Source: an uncultured Lachnospiraceae bacterium (lineage in GTDB: Bacteria; Bacillota; Clostridia; Lachnospirales; Lachnospiraceae). Taken from it: DNA of 41,954 nt. Positions 33,251-40,976 of this stretch are shown piece after piece. Each line of letters starts with the position of its first letter. Positions within the stretch are counted from its first letter, which is position 1. The stretch spans positions 1 to 41,954 of the forward strand of contig CAMWUL010000027.1 in assembly GCA_947177445.1 (NCBI GenBank), written 5' to 3'. Under the pieces are notes generated by a model. The model was not told where the DNA came from, did not search any database, and was given only the letters and a program-made list of their open reading frames with translations. The translations under genes and the position numbers were made by a program.

Positions 33251-34105
33251 ATGTCTTTAGTGAAAGTCAATGAGATTCTGACCCATGCCACCGCACACAA
33301 ATACGGCGTGGCAGCAGTCAATACCATAAATTACGAGACGATCCGCTGCGCAGTGGCAGCGGCGGAGTCGGAGAGAGTTCCCATCATCATCCAGTTTTTT
33401 CCCGGCCTGGAAAAATATATCCCTCTGAAATATATCGCCGATATGGCGGTGGATATGGCGAAAAAGGCATCGGTACCTGTGGCGGTGCACCTGGATCATT
33501 CCCCTTCCTACGATGTGGCCGTGGGCGGGATCCGGGACGGTTTTCCTTCCGTTATGGTGGACGGTTCAGCTCTTTCCTTTGAGGAAAATGTAGCCATGAC
33601 CAGAGATGTGGTAAAGACGGCGGCTGTCTTTGACGTGGACGTAGAGGCGGAACTGGGACATGTGGGGATTGGCATGAAACTGGAGGATATTTCCAATGAG
33701 GTCCTGTTTACCCATGTGGATCAGGCGGTGGAGTTTGTGGAGAGGACGGGCTGCGGGTCCCTGGCCATTGCCGTAGGAAATGCCCACGGAAATTATGTCC
33801 GGAAACCACAGCTTGATTTTGACAGGATCAGCAGAATTCGTGAGGCGGTATCGGTTCCCCTGGTTCTTCACGGGTGCTCAGGCATTCCGGAAGAACAGAT
33901 GCAGAAGGCTGTCAATCTGGGAATGAGCAAGTTTAATATTGCCACGGAATATTTTGCGGCAATGTACCGTTCTCTGGACGAAGTGATTCAGGCCACCGAT
34001 CATAAGGCGGACGGGATAAAGCTTCTGCTTGGATCCCGGAGCGGAATGACAGAATTCGTGGCCCAAAAGATCAGGATGCTGAATCCCAATAAGTATACCA
34101 TATGA
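33251..34105 (+). CDS. Class II (zinc) ketose-bisphosphate aldolase family protein
   Basis: This 284-residue TIM-barrel metallo-aldolase has the class II landmarks: HLDHS with Asp82 and His83 (canonical numbering), metal ligand His in VGNAHGNY, and LHGCSGIPEEQ with the third His. The C-terminus FNIATEYFAAMY matches the phosphate/ketose site (the usual N-x-x-T). Family members cleave fructose- or tagatose-1,6-bisphosphate or other ketose 1-phosphates into DHAP and an aldehyde. AAAGGAG lies 6 nt before the ATG. Context (kinase and isomerase next) suggests it acts on the phosphorylated ketose of this pathway and not in central glycolysis. Confidence 0.93.
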   Translation: MSLVKVNEILTHATAHKYGVAAVNTINYETIRCAVAAAESERVPIIIQFFPGLEKYIPLKYIADMAVDMAKKASVPVAVHLDHSPSYDVAVGGIRDGFPSVMVDGSALSFEENVAMTRDVVKTAAVFDVDVEAELGHVGIGMKLEDISNEVLFTHVDQAVEFVERTGCGSLAIAVGNAHGNYVRKPQLDFDRISRIREAVSVPLVLHGCSGIPEEQMQKAVNLGMSKFNIATEYFAAMYRSLDEVIQATDHKADGIKLLLGSRSGMTEFVAQKIRMLNPNKYTI

Positions 34106-34121
34106 GGGGATGGGAGCGAAT

Positions 34122-35108
34122 ATGAATACGAAAACATTTGATATATTCGGACTGGATTTTCCCTGTATGGATCTCAATGTGAATATTGACGGGATGCCTC
34201 AGCTGAATCAGGGAGCCAGGATTCAGGAGATGAGCTGGCAGGGCGGCGGAAAGGTATCCAGCGGAATGGTGGCGGCTGCCAGACTGGGGGCCAGGTGCGC
34301 CATGGCGGCTGCTTTGGGAGACGATATTTACGGCAGATTCTGCTATCAGGATTTTGTGAGACACGGGATCAATGTGGACCAGGTACATATGCGGGAACAT
34401 TCTACGTCCCATCTGTCGGTGGTGCTCAGCGACAGAGCGACCCAGACCAGAACGATTCTGTTTCGTATGGGAGACGTAAAGGCTCTGGAAGAGGGAGAGC
34501 TGGATCTGGATGTAATCGGGAAATCCCAATATCTTTTTATCTCGGACACCGGGCCTTTATCCCAAAAAGCTGCCAGGACGGCCCGGGAGGCCAAAACGGA
34601 GGTGTTCATGGATGCGGATTATTATTCGGAAACGCTGGCCGAAATGATTCCGCTTATAGACATATTTGTGGGATCCGAGTTTGTGTTTGACGGATTGTTT
34701 CCGGGGGCCCGGGAAAAGGGAAGCGATTTTTGGGAAGAGGCCTGCCGGGAGATCGTGGGCAGAGGCCCCCGTCTGGCGGTATTTACCTTTGGAGAGAGAG
34801 GATGTGCGGGATTTGGCGAAGAGGGATTTTTCTCCCTTCCCGCTTTTTCCGTGGAGGTGAAAGATACGGTGGGAGCCGGGGACGTCTTTCACGGAGCCTT
34901 TCTGGCGGCCCTTCTGAAGGGAAAATCTCACAGGGAGTGCGCCGGATATGCCAGTGCTGTATCTGCCATTAAATGTACCAGAATCGGAGGCCGGGCGGGA
35001 ATTCCCGATGAAGAGACGGTGGAGAAATTCCTGGAAAGCGGAGAAATTGATTACACGGAGATCGATAAGAGAGTGGAATATTACAGGAGAGGATTGGAAT
35101 ATGTATAA
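34122..35108 (+). CDS. PfkB family carbohydrate kinase
   Basis: This 328-residue ribokinase-fold sugar kinase opens with IFGLDFPCMDLNVNID and GGKVSSGMVAAARLGA (the N-terminal Gly-rich substrate motif). It ends with DTVGAGDVFHGAFLAALL, whose catalytic base is Asp254. ATG 34122 (MNTKTFDIF) is preferred over ATG 34110 because GGGAG lies between them. It probably phosphorylates the ketose made by the next gene's isomerase, giving the aldolase substrate. Its last codons overlap the isomerase start by 8 nt. Confidence 0.93.
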   Translation: MNTKTFDIFGLDFPCMDLNVNIDGMPQLNQGARIQEMSWQGGGKVSSGMVAAARLGARCAMAAALGDDIYGRFCYQDFVRHGINVDQVHMREHSTSHLSVVLSDRATQTRTILFRMGDVKALEEGELDLDVIGKSQYLFISDTGPLSQKAARTAREAKTEVFMDADYYSETLAEMIPLIDIFVGSEFVFDGLFPGAREKGSDFWEEACREIVGRGPRLAVFTFGERGCAGFGEEGFFSLPAFSVEVKDTVGAGDVFHGAFLAALLKGKSHRECAGYASAVSAIKCTRIGGRAGIPDEETVEKFLESGEIDYTEIDKRVEYYRRGLEYV

Positions 35109-36486
35109 AGCTGAAATTATTTTGGGAGTAATGCCCACCAGAAGAGGAATGCTGGATCTGGAAGCGGCCGCGGAGGAAAAGGGAAAATTCATGGCTGTGA
35201 TTCGTTCGATTCATCCGGATAAGGTGAGACTGGTGGATATAGACGATATCTGTGCCAGAGGAATCATTGAGTCGGAGAGCTTTGCCCCGGCTGTGGCGGA
35301 TAAATTCCGAAGGGAAAAAGTAGATGCCATTTTTGTTCCGTTCTGTGACTTTGGAGAGGAAGGAGCCGTGGCGGATGTGGTCAGCAAATTCCGGGTGCCC
35401 GTTCTGATCTGGGGAGCCAGAGATGCCGGCCCCAACACCCCGGAAAGCCGGGGGAGAGATACTCAGTGCGGCATGTTTGCAGCCACAAAGGTATTGAGAA
35501 GGTATGGAGTCACCTACAGCTATATTTTCAATGTGCCTGCCGATTCGGAAGAATTCCGGAAGGGTTTTGAGCGTTTCCTGAGAGTTTCCTGTATCGTAAA
35601 GGATGTAAGGGGACTTCGGATTGCAAAAATCGGAGAACGTCCTTCGCCTTTCCGCAGTGTGATGACTAACGAAGCCGCACTGATGAAACGGTTCGGAATC
35701 CAGACGGTGGCTGTGGCTCCCGTGATGCTGCAGATGGCGGTAAACAAACTGCTGGAAGAGCGCGGAGAAGCCCTGGAAGAGCAGATCGGCGATATCAGAA
35801 GCAGGATGAACTGCTCCGCCGTAAAGGAAGAGCAGCTGGAACGCCTGGCAGCGCTGAAGCTGGCTATGGCGGCCCAGATGGAAAAGAGCAACTGCTCTGT
35901 GGCGGCCATAGAATGCTGGCCCAGCGGCCTGCTGATGCAGCTGCCCTCCTGTGCCATGATCGGCGAACTGACCGATCTGGGAATACCGGTGGCCTGTGAG
36001 ACGGATATCAACGGAGCCATTACGTTGGCAATCCTTCGTGCAGCCATGCTGGGAGAGGACGTTCCCTTTCTGGCTGATCTCACCATCCGGCATCCGGAGA
36101 ATGACAATGCGGAGCTTCTGTGGCACTGCGGTCCCTTCCCCTATTCCCTGAAGGCGGAAAATTCGGAGGCCTGTCTGGTGGGAGGACAGCAGCAGTTTGA
36201 ACTGAAGCAGGGGCATCTGACAGTCTGCAGGTTTGACGATGCCGAGGGCGATTATTATCTGTTTGCAGGGGAAGCCAATACCACAACGGGTCCGGCCACA
36301 ACAGGCACATATGTGTGGATGGAGACAGAGGACTGGAAGGCCTGGGAAGAAAAGCTGATGTTCGGTCCCTATATTCATCATCTGGGCGGCGTATATGCGT
36401 CTTTGCTTCCGGTACTGCGGGAAGCTGCCCGATATCTGCAAGTTAAATTTGATACAGTTGAGGAGAAAGGAGTCGGATGTCTATGA
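35101..36486 (+). CDS. L-fucose/L-arabinose isomerase-like protein (aldose-ketose isomerase, candidate)
   Basis: The protein has 461 residues from ATG 35101, which has AGGAGAGG 8 nt upstream and overlaps the kinase stop. The N-terminal half has Rossmann-like strands with VDAIFVPFCDFGEEGAV and VPVLIWGARDAGPNTPESRGRDTQCG. The C-terminal half has AIECWPSGLLMQL, PVACETDINGAITLAIL (the Glu/Asp metal ligand pattern) and LLWHCGPFP (metal-binding His). This arrangement matches the FucI/AraA superfamily, though it is shorter than FucI (~590). Substrate is unknown. In the operon it would convert the released aldose to a ketose for the PfkB kinase. Confidence 0.8.
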   Translation: MYKAEIILGVMPTRRGMLDLEAAAEEKGKFMAVIRSIHPDKVRLVDIDDICARGIIESESFAPAVADKFRREKVDAIFVPFCDFGEEGAVADVVSKFRVPVLIWGARDAGPNTPESRGRDTQCGMFAATKVLRRYGVTYSYIFNVPADSEEFRKGFERFLRVSCIVKDVRGLRIAKIGERPSPFRSVMTNEAALMKRFGIQTVAVAPVMLQMAVNKLLEERGEALEEQIGDIRSRMNCSAVKEEQLERLAALKLAMAAQMEKSNCSVAAIECWPSGLLMQLPSCAMIGELTDLGIPVACETDINGAITLAILRAAMLGEDVPFLADLTIRHPENDNAELLWHCGPFPYSLKAENSEACLVGGQQQFELKQGHLTVCRFDDAEGDYYLFAGEANTTTGPATTGTYVWMETEDWKAWEEKLMFGPYIHHLGGVYASLLPVLREAARYLQVKFDTVEEKGVGCL

Positions 36487-36983
36487 AAGAGATCAAGGTA
36501 AAAGCGTTGGAACAACAGGCCTTTGCCAGATACGGAGAGTTTATAAATCTGCTGGACGAGGGGGCCCTGGCCGCAAAATCCATATTTCCCCACAGCTTTT
36601 TTGCGGATGTGATAAAGCTGGATCTGGGGGATACCACCCTGCCCACTGTGTCCGTATGCCTGGCAAAGAGACAGGAAGAGAAAAGAATCGCCATGCTGGA
36701 AGCACACCAGTTTACCTGTGAGGGGCTGCTGCCTCTGGATGATGATATTATCATTTTCGTGGGAATTCCGCTGCCCGGGAAAAAGTTCAGCGTGGATACG
36801 GTGGAAGCTTTTTATGTACCTCAGAATACCTTTGTAAGGCTTGATCCCATGATCATCCATGGCACCCAGTTTGCGGTGCATAAAGAGACTGCCCATGTGG
36901 CCTGTTTCCTGCCCGGCAGAACGTTCAAAAACGATATGCTTGCGGAGTTTCTTCCGGAAGAGGGACAGGCAGTGATCGTTTAG
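36477..36983 (+). CDS. Ureidoglycolate lyase (AllA)-like cupin, function in sugar operon unknown
   Basis: This 168-residue single-domain beta-barrel protein resembles AllA, with HQFTCEGLLPLDDDIIIFVG and EAFYVPQNTFVRLDPMIIHGTQFAV. These match the AllA pattern of a His in strand 4 (AHQFT) and a His in the WHx-type loop (IIHGTQF). No ureide pathway gene is nearby, so it is more likely an accessory sugar enzyme (lyase, epimerase or mutarotase-like) than true AllA. GAGAAAGGAG precedes ATG 36477, and the gene overlaps the isomerase stop by 10 nt. It is the last gene of the operon. Confidence 0.65.
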   Translation: MSMKEIKVKALEQQAFARYGEFINLLDEGALAAKSIFPHSFFADVIKLDLGDTTLPTVSVCLAKRQEEKRIAMLEAHQFTCEGLLPLDDDIIIFVGIPLPGKKFSVDTVEAFYVPQNTFVRLDPMIIHGTQFAVHKETAHVACFLPGRTFKNDMLAEFLPEEGQAVIV

Positions 36984-37213
36984 TTGCTTTTCACGGGTAG
37001 GGGCCGCGAGGTGTTTTCGTGCGCTTTTTGCCGGGAATCTGAGGGAATCAAATTTGCCGGTGGAGGCATACAAAAAATGGAAGATGAACTTAACAGGGTA
37101 CTTGCGTGAGCGCGGATTACTCTATAAGGAATTAACTCTAATAAACGGAAAAAAGCATGAATTACACAACATAAAAAGCCAGGGTTTATCCTTGGCTTTT
37201 ATGTTGGTGAATA
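36984..37213. other. Gap with no supported gene
   Basis: Apart from the hairpin at 37171-37202 this holds short open frames only. MEDELNRVLA is one 10-codon frame with no family match, and no gene remnant is recognisable. Confidence 0.5.
37171..37202 (+). terminator. Rho-independent terminator after the sugar operon
   Basis: AAAAGCCAGGG pairs with CCTTGGCTTTT, one G-U pair included, with a T-rich 3' arm. It is the first terminator after the AllA-like gene. Confidence 0.75.
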
Positions 37214-37242
37214 TTGCACATATACAAAAAAGTGGTTATAAT
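37214..37242 (+). promoter_or_regulatory. Promoter of the Rpn-type nuclease gene
   Basis: TTGCAC (37214-37219) and TATAAT (37237-37242) have a 17-nt spacer, 84 bp before the nuclease ATG at 37326. Confidence 0.8.
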
Positions 37243-37270
37243 GTACTTAAGCACATATAATAGATTTTTG

Positions 37271-37301
37271 ATCATAGAAATTATGAAGTGATTTCTATGA
37301 T
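37271..37301. repeat. Perfect 11-bp inverted repeat in the nuclease gene leader
   Basis: ATCATAGAAAT (37271-37281) and ATTTCTATGAT (37291-37301) flank a 9-nt loop, downstream of the promoter and 25 bp before the start codon. It could be a leader hairpin or a repressor site. Confidence 0.7.
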
Positions 37302-37325
37302 TCAGATTATATATAAGGGTGGGTG

Positions 37326-38141
37326 ATGAATATGTCTGCAGCGGCAGAGGAAAGACAGAATCAGGAAGTATTAAAACTGATTTCGGAGATGCGCCTGTTT
37401 GATGATAGTTTAATGACACTTGTGTTTGACAGGAATATTCCGGCAACGGAGTTACTTTTGCGGATATTGCTGAACAGGGAGGACTTGCAGGTGTTGGAGG
37501 TTACAGCCCAGAGGGAGTACAAAAGTCCTGTTCCCAAAGGCAGGAGTATTACGTTGGATATTCATGCGGTGGATGCACAAAAGCGAGAATACGACATTGA
37601 AGTACAGAGGGCCGATGCAGGGGCGGATGTACACCGCGCAAGATTTCACAGCAGTATGCTTGATTCTAAGATGTTGAAAGCCAGACAGGAATTTAAAGAG
37701 ATAAAGGACTCCCATGTGATTTTCATTTCGGAAAATGATGTGATGGGCGCAGGACTTCCCTTGTATCATATTGAGAGAACAATTCAGGAGACAGGTGTAG
37801 TATTCGGGGATGGTTCCCATATTTTGTATGTCAATGGCAGCTATAAGGATGATAAAGACCCTATAGGGAGATTAATGCACGATTTTCGGTGCGTCAGTTC
37901 AGTGGATATGTTTTATCCATTATTGGCAGAACAGGTGAAGTATTTTAAGGAGACGGAAGGAGGCAGAGACATTATGAGTAAGAATGTAGAAGATTGGGCA
38001 ATGGGAAAGGTTCTTGAAAAGCAGAAAGAATCTGCTAAGAGATTAATTGCCAGAGGAAAGCTAACTTTAGAGGAGATTGCTGAGGATACAGAATTGCCTT
38101 TGGAGGTAGTGGAAGAATTAGCTAATCTGCAACCCGCATAA
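37326..38141 (+). CDS. Rpn family recombination-promoting nuclease / PD-(D/E)XK nuclease
   Basis: The protein has 271 residues from ATG 37326 (AAGGGTGGG just upstream; ATG 37332 is an alternative). It has an Rpn/YhgA-like N-terminus (MRLFDDSLMTLVFDRNIPATELLLRILL). The PD-(D/E)XK core follows: Asp in ITLDIHAVD, and Glu-x-Gln in YDIEVQRAD. The C-terminus is helical, ending GKLTLEEIAEDTELPLEVVEELANL, typical of this large paralogous family in Lachnospiraceae. Homologues nick DNA and raise RecA-independent recombination in E. coli. It stands alone with its own promoter and terminators, suggesting an independently moving gene. Confidence 0.9.
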   Translation: MNMSAAAEERQNQEVLKLISEMRLFDDSLMTLVFDRNIPATELLLRILLNREDLQVLEVTAQREYKSPVPKGRSITLDIHAVDAQKREYDIEVQRADAGADVHRARFHSSMLDSKMLKARQEFKEIKDSHVIFISENDVMGAGLPLYHIERTIQETGVVFGDGSHILYVNGSYKDDKDPIGRLMHDFRCVSSVDMFYPLLAEQVKYFKETEGGRDIMSKNVEDWAMGKVLEKQKESAKRLIARGKLTLEEIAEDTELPLEVVEELANLQPA

Positions 38142-38165
38142 GCTTTGGTTACGGAAAGAATCAAG

Positions 38166-38207
38166 GCCCCGGTTTTCTTGTGAAAATGAGATAACCGGGG
38201 ACTTTTT
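38166..38207 (+). terminator. Terminator between the convergent nuclease gene and sigG
   Basis: CCCCGGTT (38167-38174) pairs with AACCGGGG (38193-38200), followed by ACTTTTT. The T-run fits the plus strand; the stem may also stop sigG transcripts from the other side. Confidence 0.8.
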
Positions 38208-38257
38208 GCTATAAAATGCTTGGGAAAAATCGGAAGATATATGCAAAAATATTTCTC

Positions 38258-39037
38258 TTATGCGGTCAGATAGTTTCGCATGGTCCGCAGGGCATTTTTT
38301 TCAAGCCTTGAAACCTGGGCCTGGGAGATGCCGATGGATTCCGCCACCTCCATCTGGGTTTTTCCCTCGAAGAAGCGCAGGGAAATGATTTCATGTTCTC
38401 TGGAATTCAGCTTTTTCATTGCCTCGCTGAGAGAAAGGTGTTCCACCCAGGTTTCTTCCTTGTTTTTTTTGTCGCTGATCTGGTCCATCACGTAAAGGGT
38501 ATCGCCGCCGTCCGTAAAAATAGGCTCATAGAGACTCATGGGATTCTGGATGGCATCCAGGGCGTAGGTGATATCCTCTTTAGAGATGCCGATTTCGCTG
38601 GCAATTTCTTCTATGGAGGGCTCCTTCAGATTTTTCCGGGTCAGGGATTCCCGGGCATAGATGGCCTTGTAAGCGGTATCCTTTAAAGAGCGGGATACCC
38701 GCAGACTGCTGTTGTCCCGAAGAAAACGGCGGATCTCACCAATGATCATGGGAACCGCGTAGGTGGAAAATTTCACGTTCAGGGAGGAGTCGAAGTTGTC
38801 GATGGCCTTGATCAGCCCGATGCATCCTATCTGAAACAGATCGTCCACGTTTTCGTTGCTGGAGGAAAACCGTTTGATGACGCTCAGTACAAGCCGCAGA
38901 TTCCCCTCGATATAGGTTTCCCGGGCTTTTGCGTCTCCGGCTTCGATCTGCTGGAAAAGAGCTTCCTTTTCCTCCGATTTCAAAAGGGGCAGCTTGGCTG
39001 TGTTTACCCCGCAAATTTCAACCTTTCCCTGTGCCAT
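38258..39037 (-). CDS. sigG: RNA polymerase sporulation sigma factor SigG
   Basis: This 259-residue late forespore sigma factor begins MAQGKVEICGVNTAKLPLL, the sigma-G N-terminus. Region 2 is DDLFQIGCIGLIKAIDNFDSSLNVKFSTYAVPMIIGEIRR; region 3 is RVSRSLKDTAYKA; region 4 is GKTQMEVAESIGISQAQVSRLEKNA. GAGGA lies 5 nt before this ATG; the in-frame ATG at 39049 overlaps the site. A sigma-G-type promoter and a palindromic leader lie upstream. sigG normally follows sigE directly; here it is inverted and 15.7 kb distant, next to its usual neighbours ymxH and nrdR. Confidence 0.96.
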   Translation of the reverse strand: MAQGKVEICGVNTAKLPLLKSEEKEALFQQIEAGDAKARETYIEGNLRLVLSVIKRFSSSNENVDDLFQIGCIGLIKAIDNFDSSLNVKFSTYAVPMIIGEIRRFLRDNSSLRVSRSLKDTAYKAIYARESLTRKNLKEPSIEEIASEIGISKEDITYALDAIQNPMSLYEPIFTDGGDTLYVMDQISDKKNKEETWVEHLSLSEAMKKLNSREHEIISLRFFEGKTQMEVAESIGISQAQVSRLEKNALRTMRNYLTA

Positions 39038-39053
39038 TTCATTCCTCATTTCT

Positions 39054-39067
39054 GCGCCGGCCGGCGC
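39054..39067. promoter_or_regulatory. 14-bp perfect palindrome in the sigG leader
   Basis: GCGCCGGCCGGCGC is fully self-complementary and sits in the sigG 5' untranslated region directly before the ribosome-binding site. In RNA it could form a GC-only hairpin with a short loop or dimerise; an effect on sigG translation is inferred. Confidence 0.55.
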
Positions 39068-39086
39068 CGGATTTTCAATTCGTTTT

Positions 39087-39116
39087 TAGTATGGACCCTG
39101 ATATGAAAATTATTCC
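39087..39116 (-). promoter_or_regulatory. Sigma-G/F-type promoter of sigG
   Basis: On the minus strand, GGAATA (39116-39111) and CATACTA (39093-39087) are 17 nt apart. The classical B. subtilis sigma-G consensus is TGAATA and CATACTA, so the -10 is perfect and the -35 has one mismatch. The start would be near 39080. Confidence 0.7.
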
Positions 39117-39261
39117 GGACAGAGAACCTCTTATTAAATTTTCAGAAGAGAGAATCCTTCCCGGGTCGAAAGCATACACTATTATGAATGGGAAAGCTGT
39201 CAGGTCAGGGAGATATAATGAACCGAAACGGCCGGAAGCATGGAATTGAGGCAAAAAAAAT

Positions 39262-39495
39262 ATGCTGTTTTCAGAGCTGAAATGTAAGGATGTAATCAAT
39301 ATCAGGGACTGCAAAAAGCTGGGGAAGGTATGTGATCTGGAGTTTGATCAGTGCAGCGGCTGTATCTGTAAGATCATGGTTCCGGGGTGCAACAAGGTAC
39401 TGAATTTTCTCAATTGTGAACCCAATATTGTGATTCCCTACAAGGATATCAAGCAGATCGGACCGGATATCATTTTGGTTGACATTCATTGCTGA
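39262..39495 (+). CDS. YlmC/YmxH family sporulation protein (PRC-barrel)
   Basis: This 77-residue single PRC-barrel-like domain (SELKCKDVINIRDCKKLGKVCDLEFD) ends with NIVIPYKDIKQIGPDIILVD. It contains three cysteines in the middle (CSGCICK), a variable feature. YlmC/YmxH proteins are widespread in spore formers and are encoded next to sigG, as here, though divergently oriented. The molecular function is unknown. nrdR follows 124 bp later. Confidence 0.92.
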   Translation: MLFSELKCKDVINIRDCKKLGKVCDLEFDQCSGCICKIMVPGCNKVLNFLNCEPNIVIPYKDIKQIGPDIILVDIHC

Positions 39496-39619
39496 ATATG
39501 GTAATTTTAAGTAAGGATAGTCGTATACTGTGCAATGAAACGGAAACCGCAAAAGCTTTTAGGGAAGCGCGCTATATCAGCGCTCCTTAGAAATCCGAAA
39601 ACAGAAGAGGAGAAAAAAT

Positions 39620-40069
39620 ATGAAGTGTCCTTTTTGCAGTCATGAAAATACAAGGGTGATTGATTCCAGGCCTGTGGAGGATCACAGCTCTATCCGCCGC
39701 CGCCGGGTCTGTGATGAGTGCGGCAAACGGTTTACTACCTATGAAAAGGTGGAGACTATTCCGCTGATTATCATAAAAAAGGATAATAACCGGGAGACCT
39801 ATGACCGCTCCAAGATCGAGGCGGGGGTTCTGCGGGCCTGTCACAAGCGTCCGGTCAGCGTTCAGCAGATTACAGAGTTGGTGGATCAGGTGGAAAATGA
39901 GATCTCTAATATGGAAGAAAAGGAAATTTCCAGCCAGGTGGTGGGCGAGCTTTTGATGAACAAGCTGAAATCTCTGGACGCGGTGGCTTATGTGCGTTTT
40001 GCGTCTGTTTACAGAGAGTTTAAGGACATTAATACCTTTATGGATGAACTGAAAAAGGTGCTGGAGTAA
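39620..40069 (+). CDS. nrdR: Transcriptional repressor NrdR
   Basis: This 149-residue repressor of ribonucleotide reductase genes has an N-terminal zinc ribbon with two Cys pairs (CPFCSHENTRVIDSR and RRRRVCDECGKRFTTYEKVE), then an ATP-cone domain (IIKKDNNRETYDRSKIEAGVLRACHKRPV) that senses (d)ATP. GAGGAG lies 7 nt before the ATG. Its length is normal. No NrdR box is visible in its own leader. Confidence 0.97.
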   Translation: MKCPFCSHENTRVIDSRPVEDHSSIRRRRVCDECGKRFTTYEKVETIPLIIIKKDNNRETYDRSKIEAGVLRACHKRPVSVQQITELVDQVENEISNMEEKEISSQVVGELLMNKLKSLDAVAYVRFASVYREFKDINTFMDELKKVLE

Positions 40070-40137
40070 TTGCCGGTCATGCGCACGGGCGCCGGAGGAA
40101 GACTGCCGGCAAATGACGTGCGCCCGGCGCGCAAGCA

Positions 40138-40155
40138 GGGGAAAGGCCTTTCCCC
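40138..40155. repeat. 18-bp perfect palindrome between nrdR and the PHP phosphatase gene
   Basis: GGGGAAAGGCCTTTCCCC lies at the 3' ends of the convergent genes, overlapping the last base of the phosphatase stop. GC-rich hairpins (GCGCCGG/CCGGCGC) occupy 40081-40126. Together they may form a bidirectional transcript end; no T-run is seen. Confidence 0.5.
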
Positions 40156-40976
40156 TACTCGATTAGGAAAAAAACAGGGCTTCGCTTCTCATAGACGGCA
40201 TAGTATTTGAACCCGCATTCCTTCAGAGCCTGGGCCGCCAGGTCAAAATCCCGGGCGATGCTGCCCGGGTCGTGAGAATCGGAGCCTATGGTTATAAGCT
40301 CGCCTCCCAGACTGCGGTATCGCCGCAGAGCATCCCGGCAGGGATGGAAATCCCGCATGCCTGCTTTCAGGCCGCCGGTGTTTAGCTCCAGCCCTTTTTC
40401 CTTTTGAATCAGACATTTCAGGATCTCATCCAGAATATCTCCATATCGCTCATAGCTGTAATATGTATCCTTGTTTGGACCGTAACGGATGGCATAATCC
40501 AGATGGCCGCAGGAATCAAAATCAGAAAAGGAACTGACATTTTCCAGAACAGCTTCAAAATATTCCCGGTAGGCATCCTCCTCGCTTCTTCCCTGGTAGA
40601 AATCCGGACAATAGGGATCTTTTCCATGGCAGATATGGGTGGAGCCGATAATAAAATCAAAATCGAAGGATTCGGCAAGCAGTGTATTTTCCCGGTTGAC
40701 TGCCGGCTGGAGACCCAGCTCCACACCGAAGAGAAGGCGGATCCTGTCCCGATATTTTTCCCGCAGGCGGACAAGCTCCTGCCGGTAACGGCCTGCGTCC
40801 AGCAAAAAGGAGCTGCCCGGTCCGTCCGGTGAATCAGGGAAGTCTATGTCATGATGCTCCGTAAAGCACATGACGGAAAGACCCCGGGAAATTCCCTGAA
40901 GCACCATGTCCTCCATGGGAGCCTGTGAGTCGCCGGAAAAGGATGAGTGAAGATGACAGTCTGCGTTGATCGGCAT
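40155..40976 (-). CDS. Histidinol-phosphatase, PHP family (HisJ/HisK-type)
   Basis: The protein has 273 residues from ATG 40976, with AAAGGAG 7 nt upstream; the longer frame to 41066 lacks a site. PHP-family metal motifs are in order: NADCHLHSSFSGD, CFTEHHDIDFP, GVELGLQP, GSTHICHGKD, CGHLDYAIRYG, ELNTGG and TIGSDSHDPGSIARDFD. The family hydrolyses L-histidinol phosphate in histidine biosynthesis. No other his genes are nearby. It is convergent with nrdR and divergent from gap. Confidence 0.9.
   Translation of the reverse strand: MPINADCHLHSSFSGDSQAPMEDMVLQGISRGLSVMCFTEHHDIDFPDSPDGPGSSFLLDAGRYRQELVRLREKYRDRIRLLFGVELGLQPAVNRENTLLAESFDFDFIIGSTHICHGKDPYCPDFYQGRSEEDAYREYFEAVLENVSSFSDFDSCGHLDYAIRYGPNKDTYYSYERYGDILDEILKCLIQKEKGLELNTGGLKAGMRDFHPCRDALRRYRSLGGELITIGSDSHDPGSIARDFDLAAQALKECGFKYYAVYEKRSPVFFLIE

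Noticed and set aside
34969..36441. 490-codon minus-strand frame opposite the isomerase
   Set aside because: Antisense shadow with His/Gln-rich, non-domain sequence.
37054..37260. 68-codon frame in the gap after the sugar operon
   Set aside because: It contains the terminator at 37171 and the nuclease promoter, and no family is recognisable.
39091..39249. Short plus-strand frame (MDPDMKIIPDREPLIKF...) upstream of ymxH
   Set aside because: It has no ribosome-binding site and overlaps the sigG promoter; it is probably chance.
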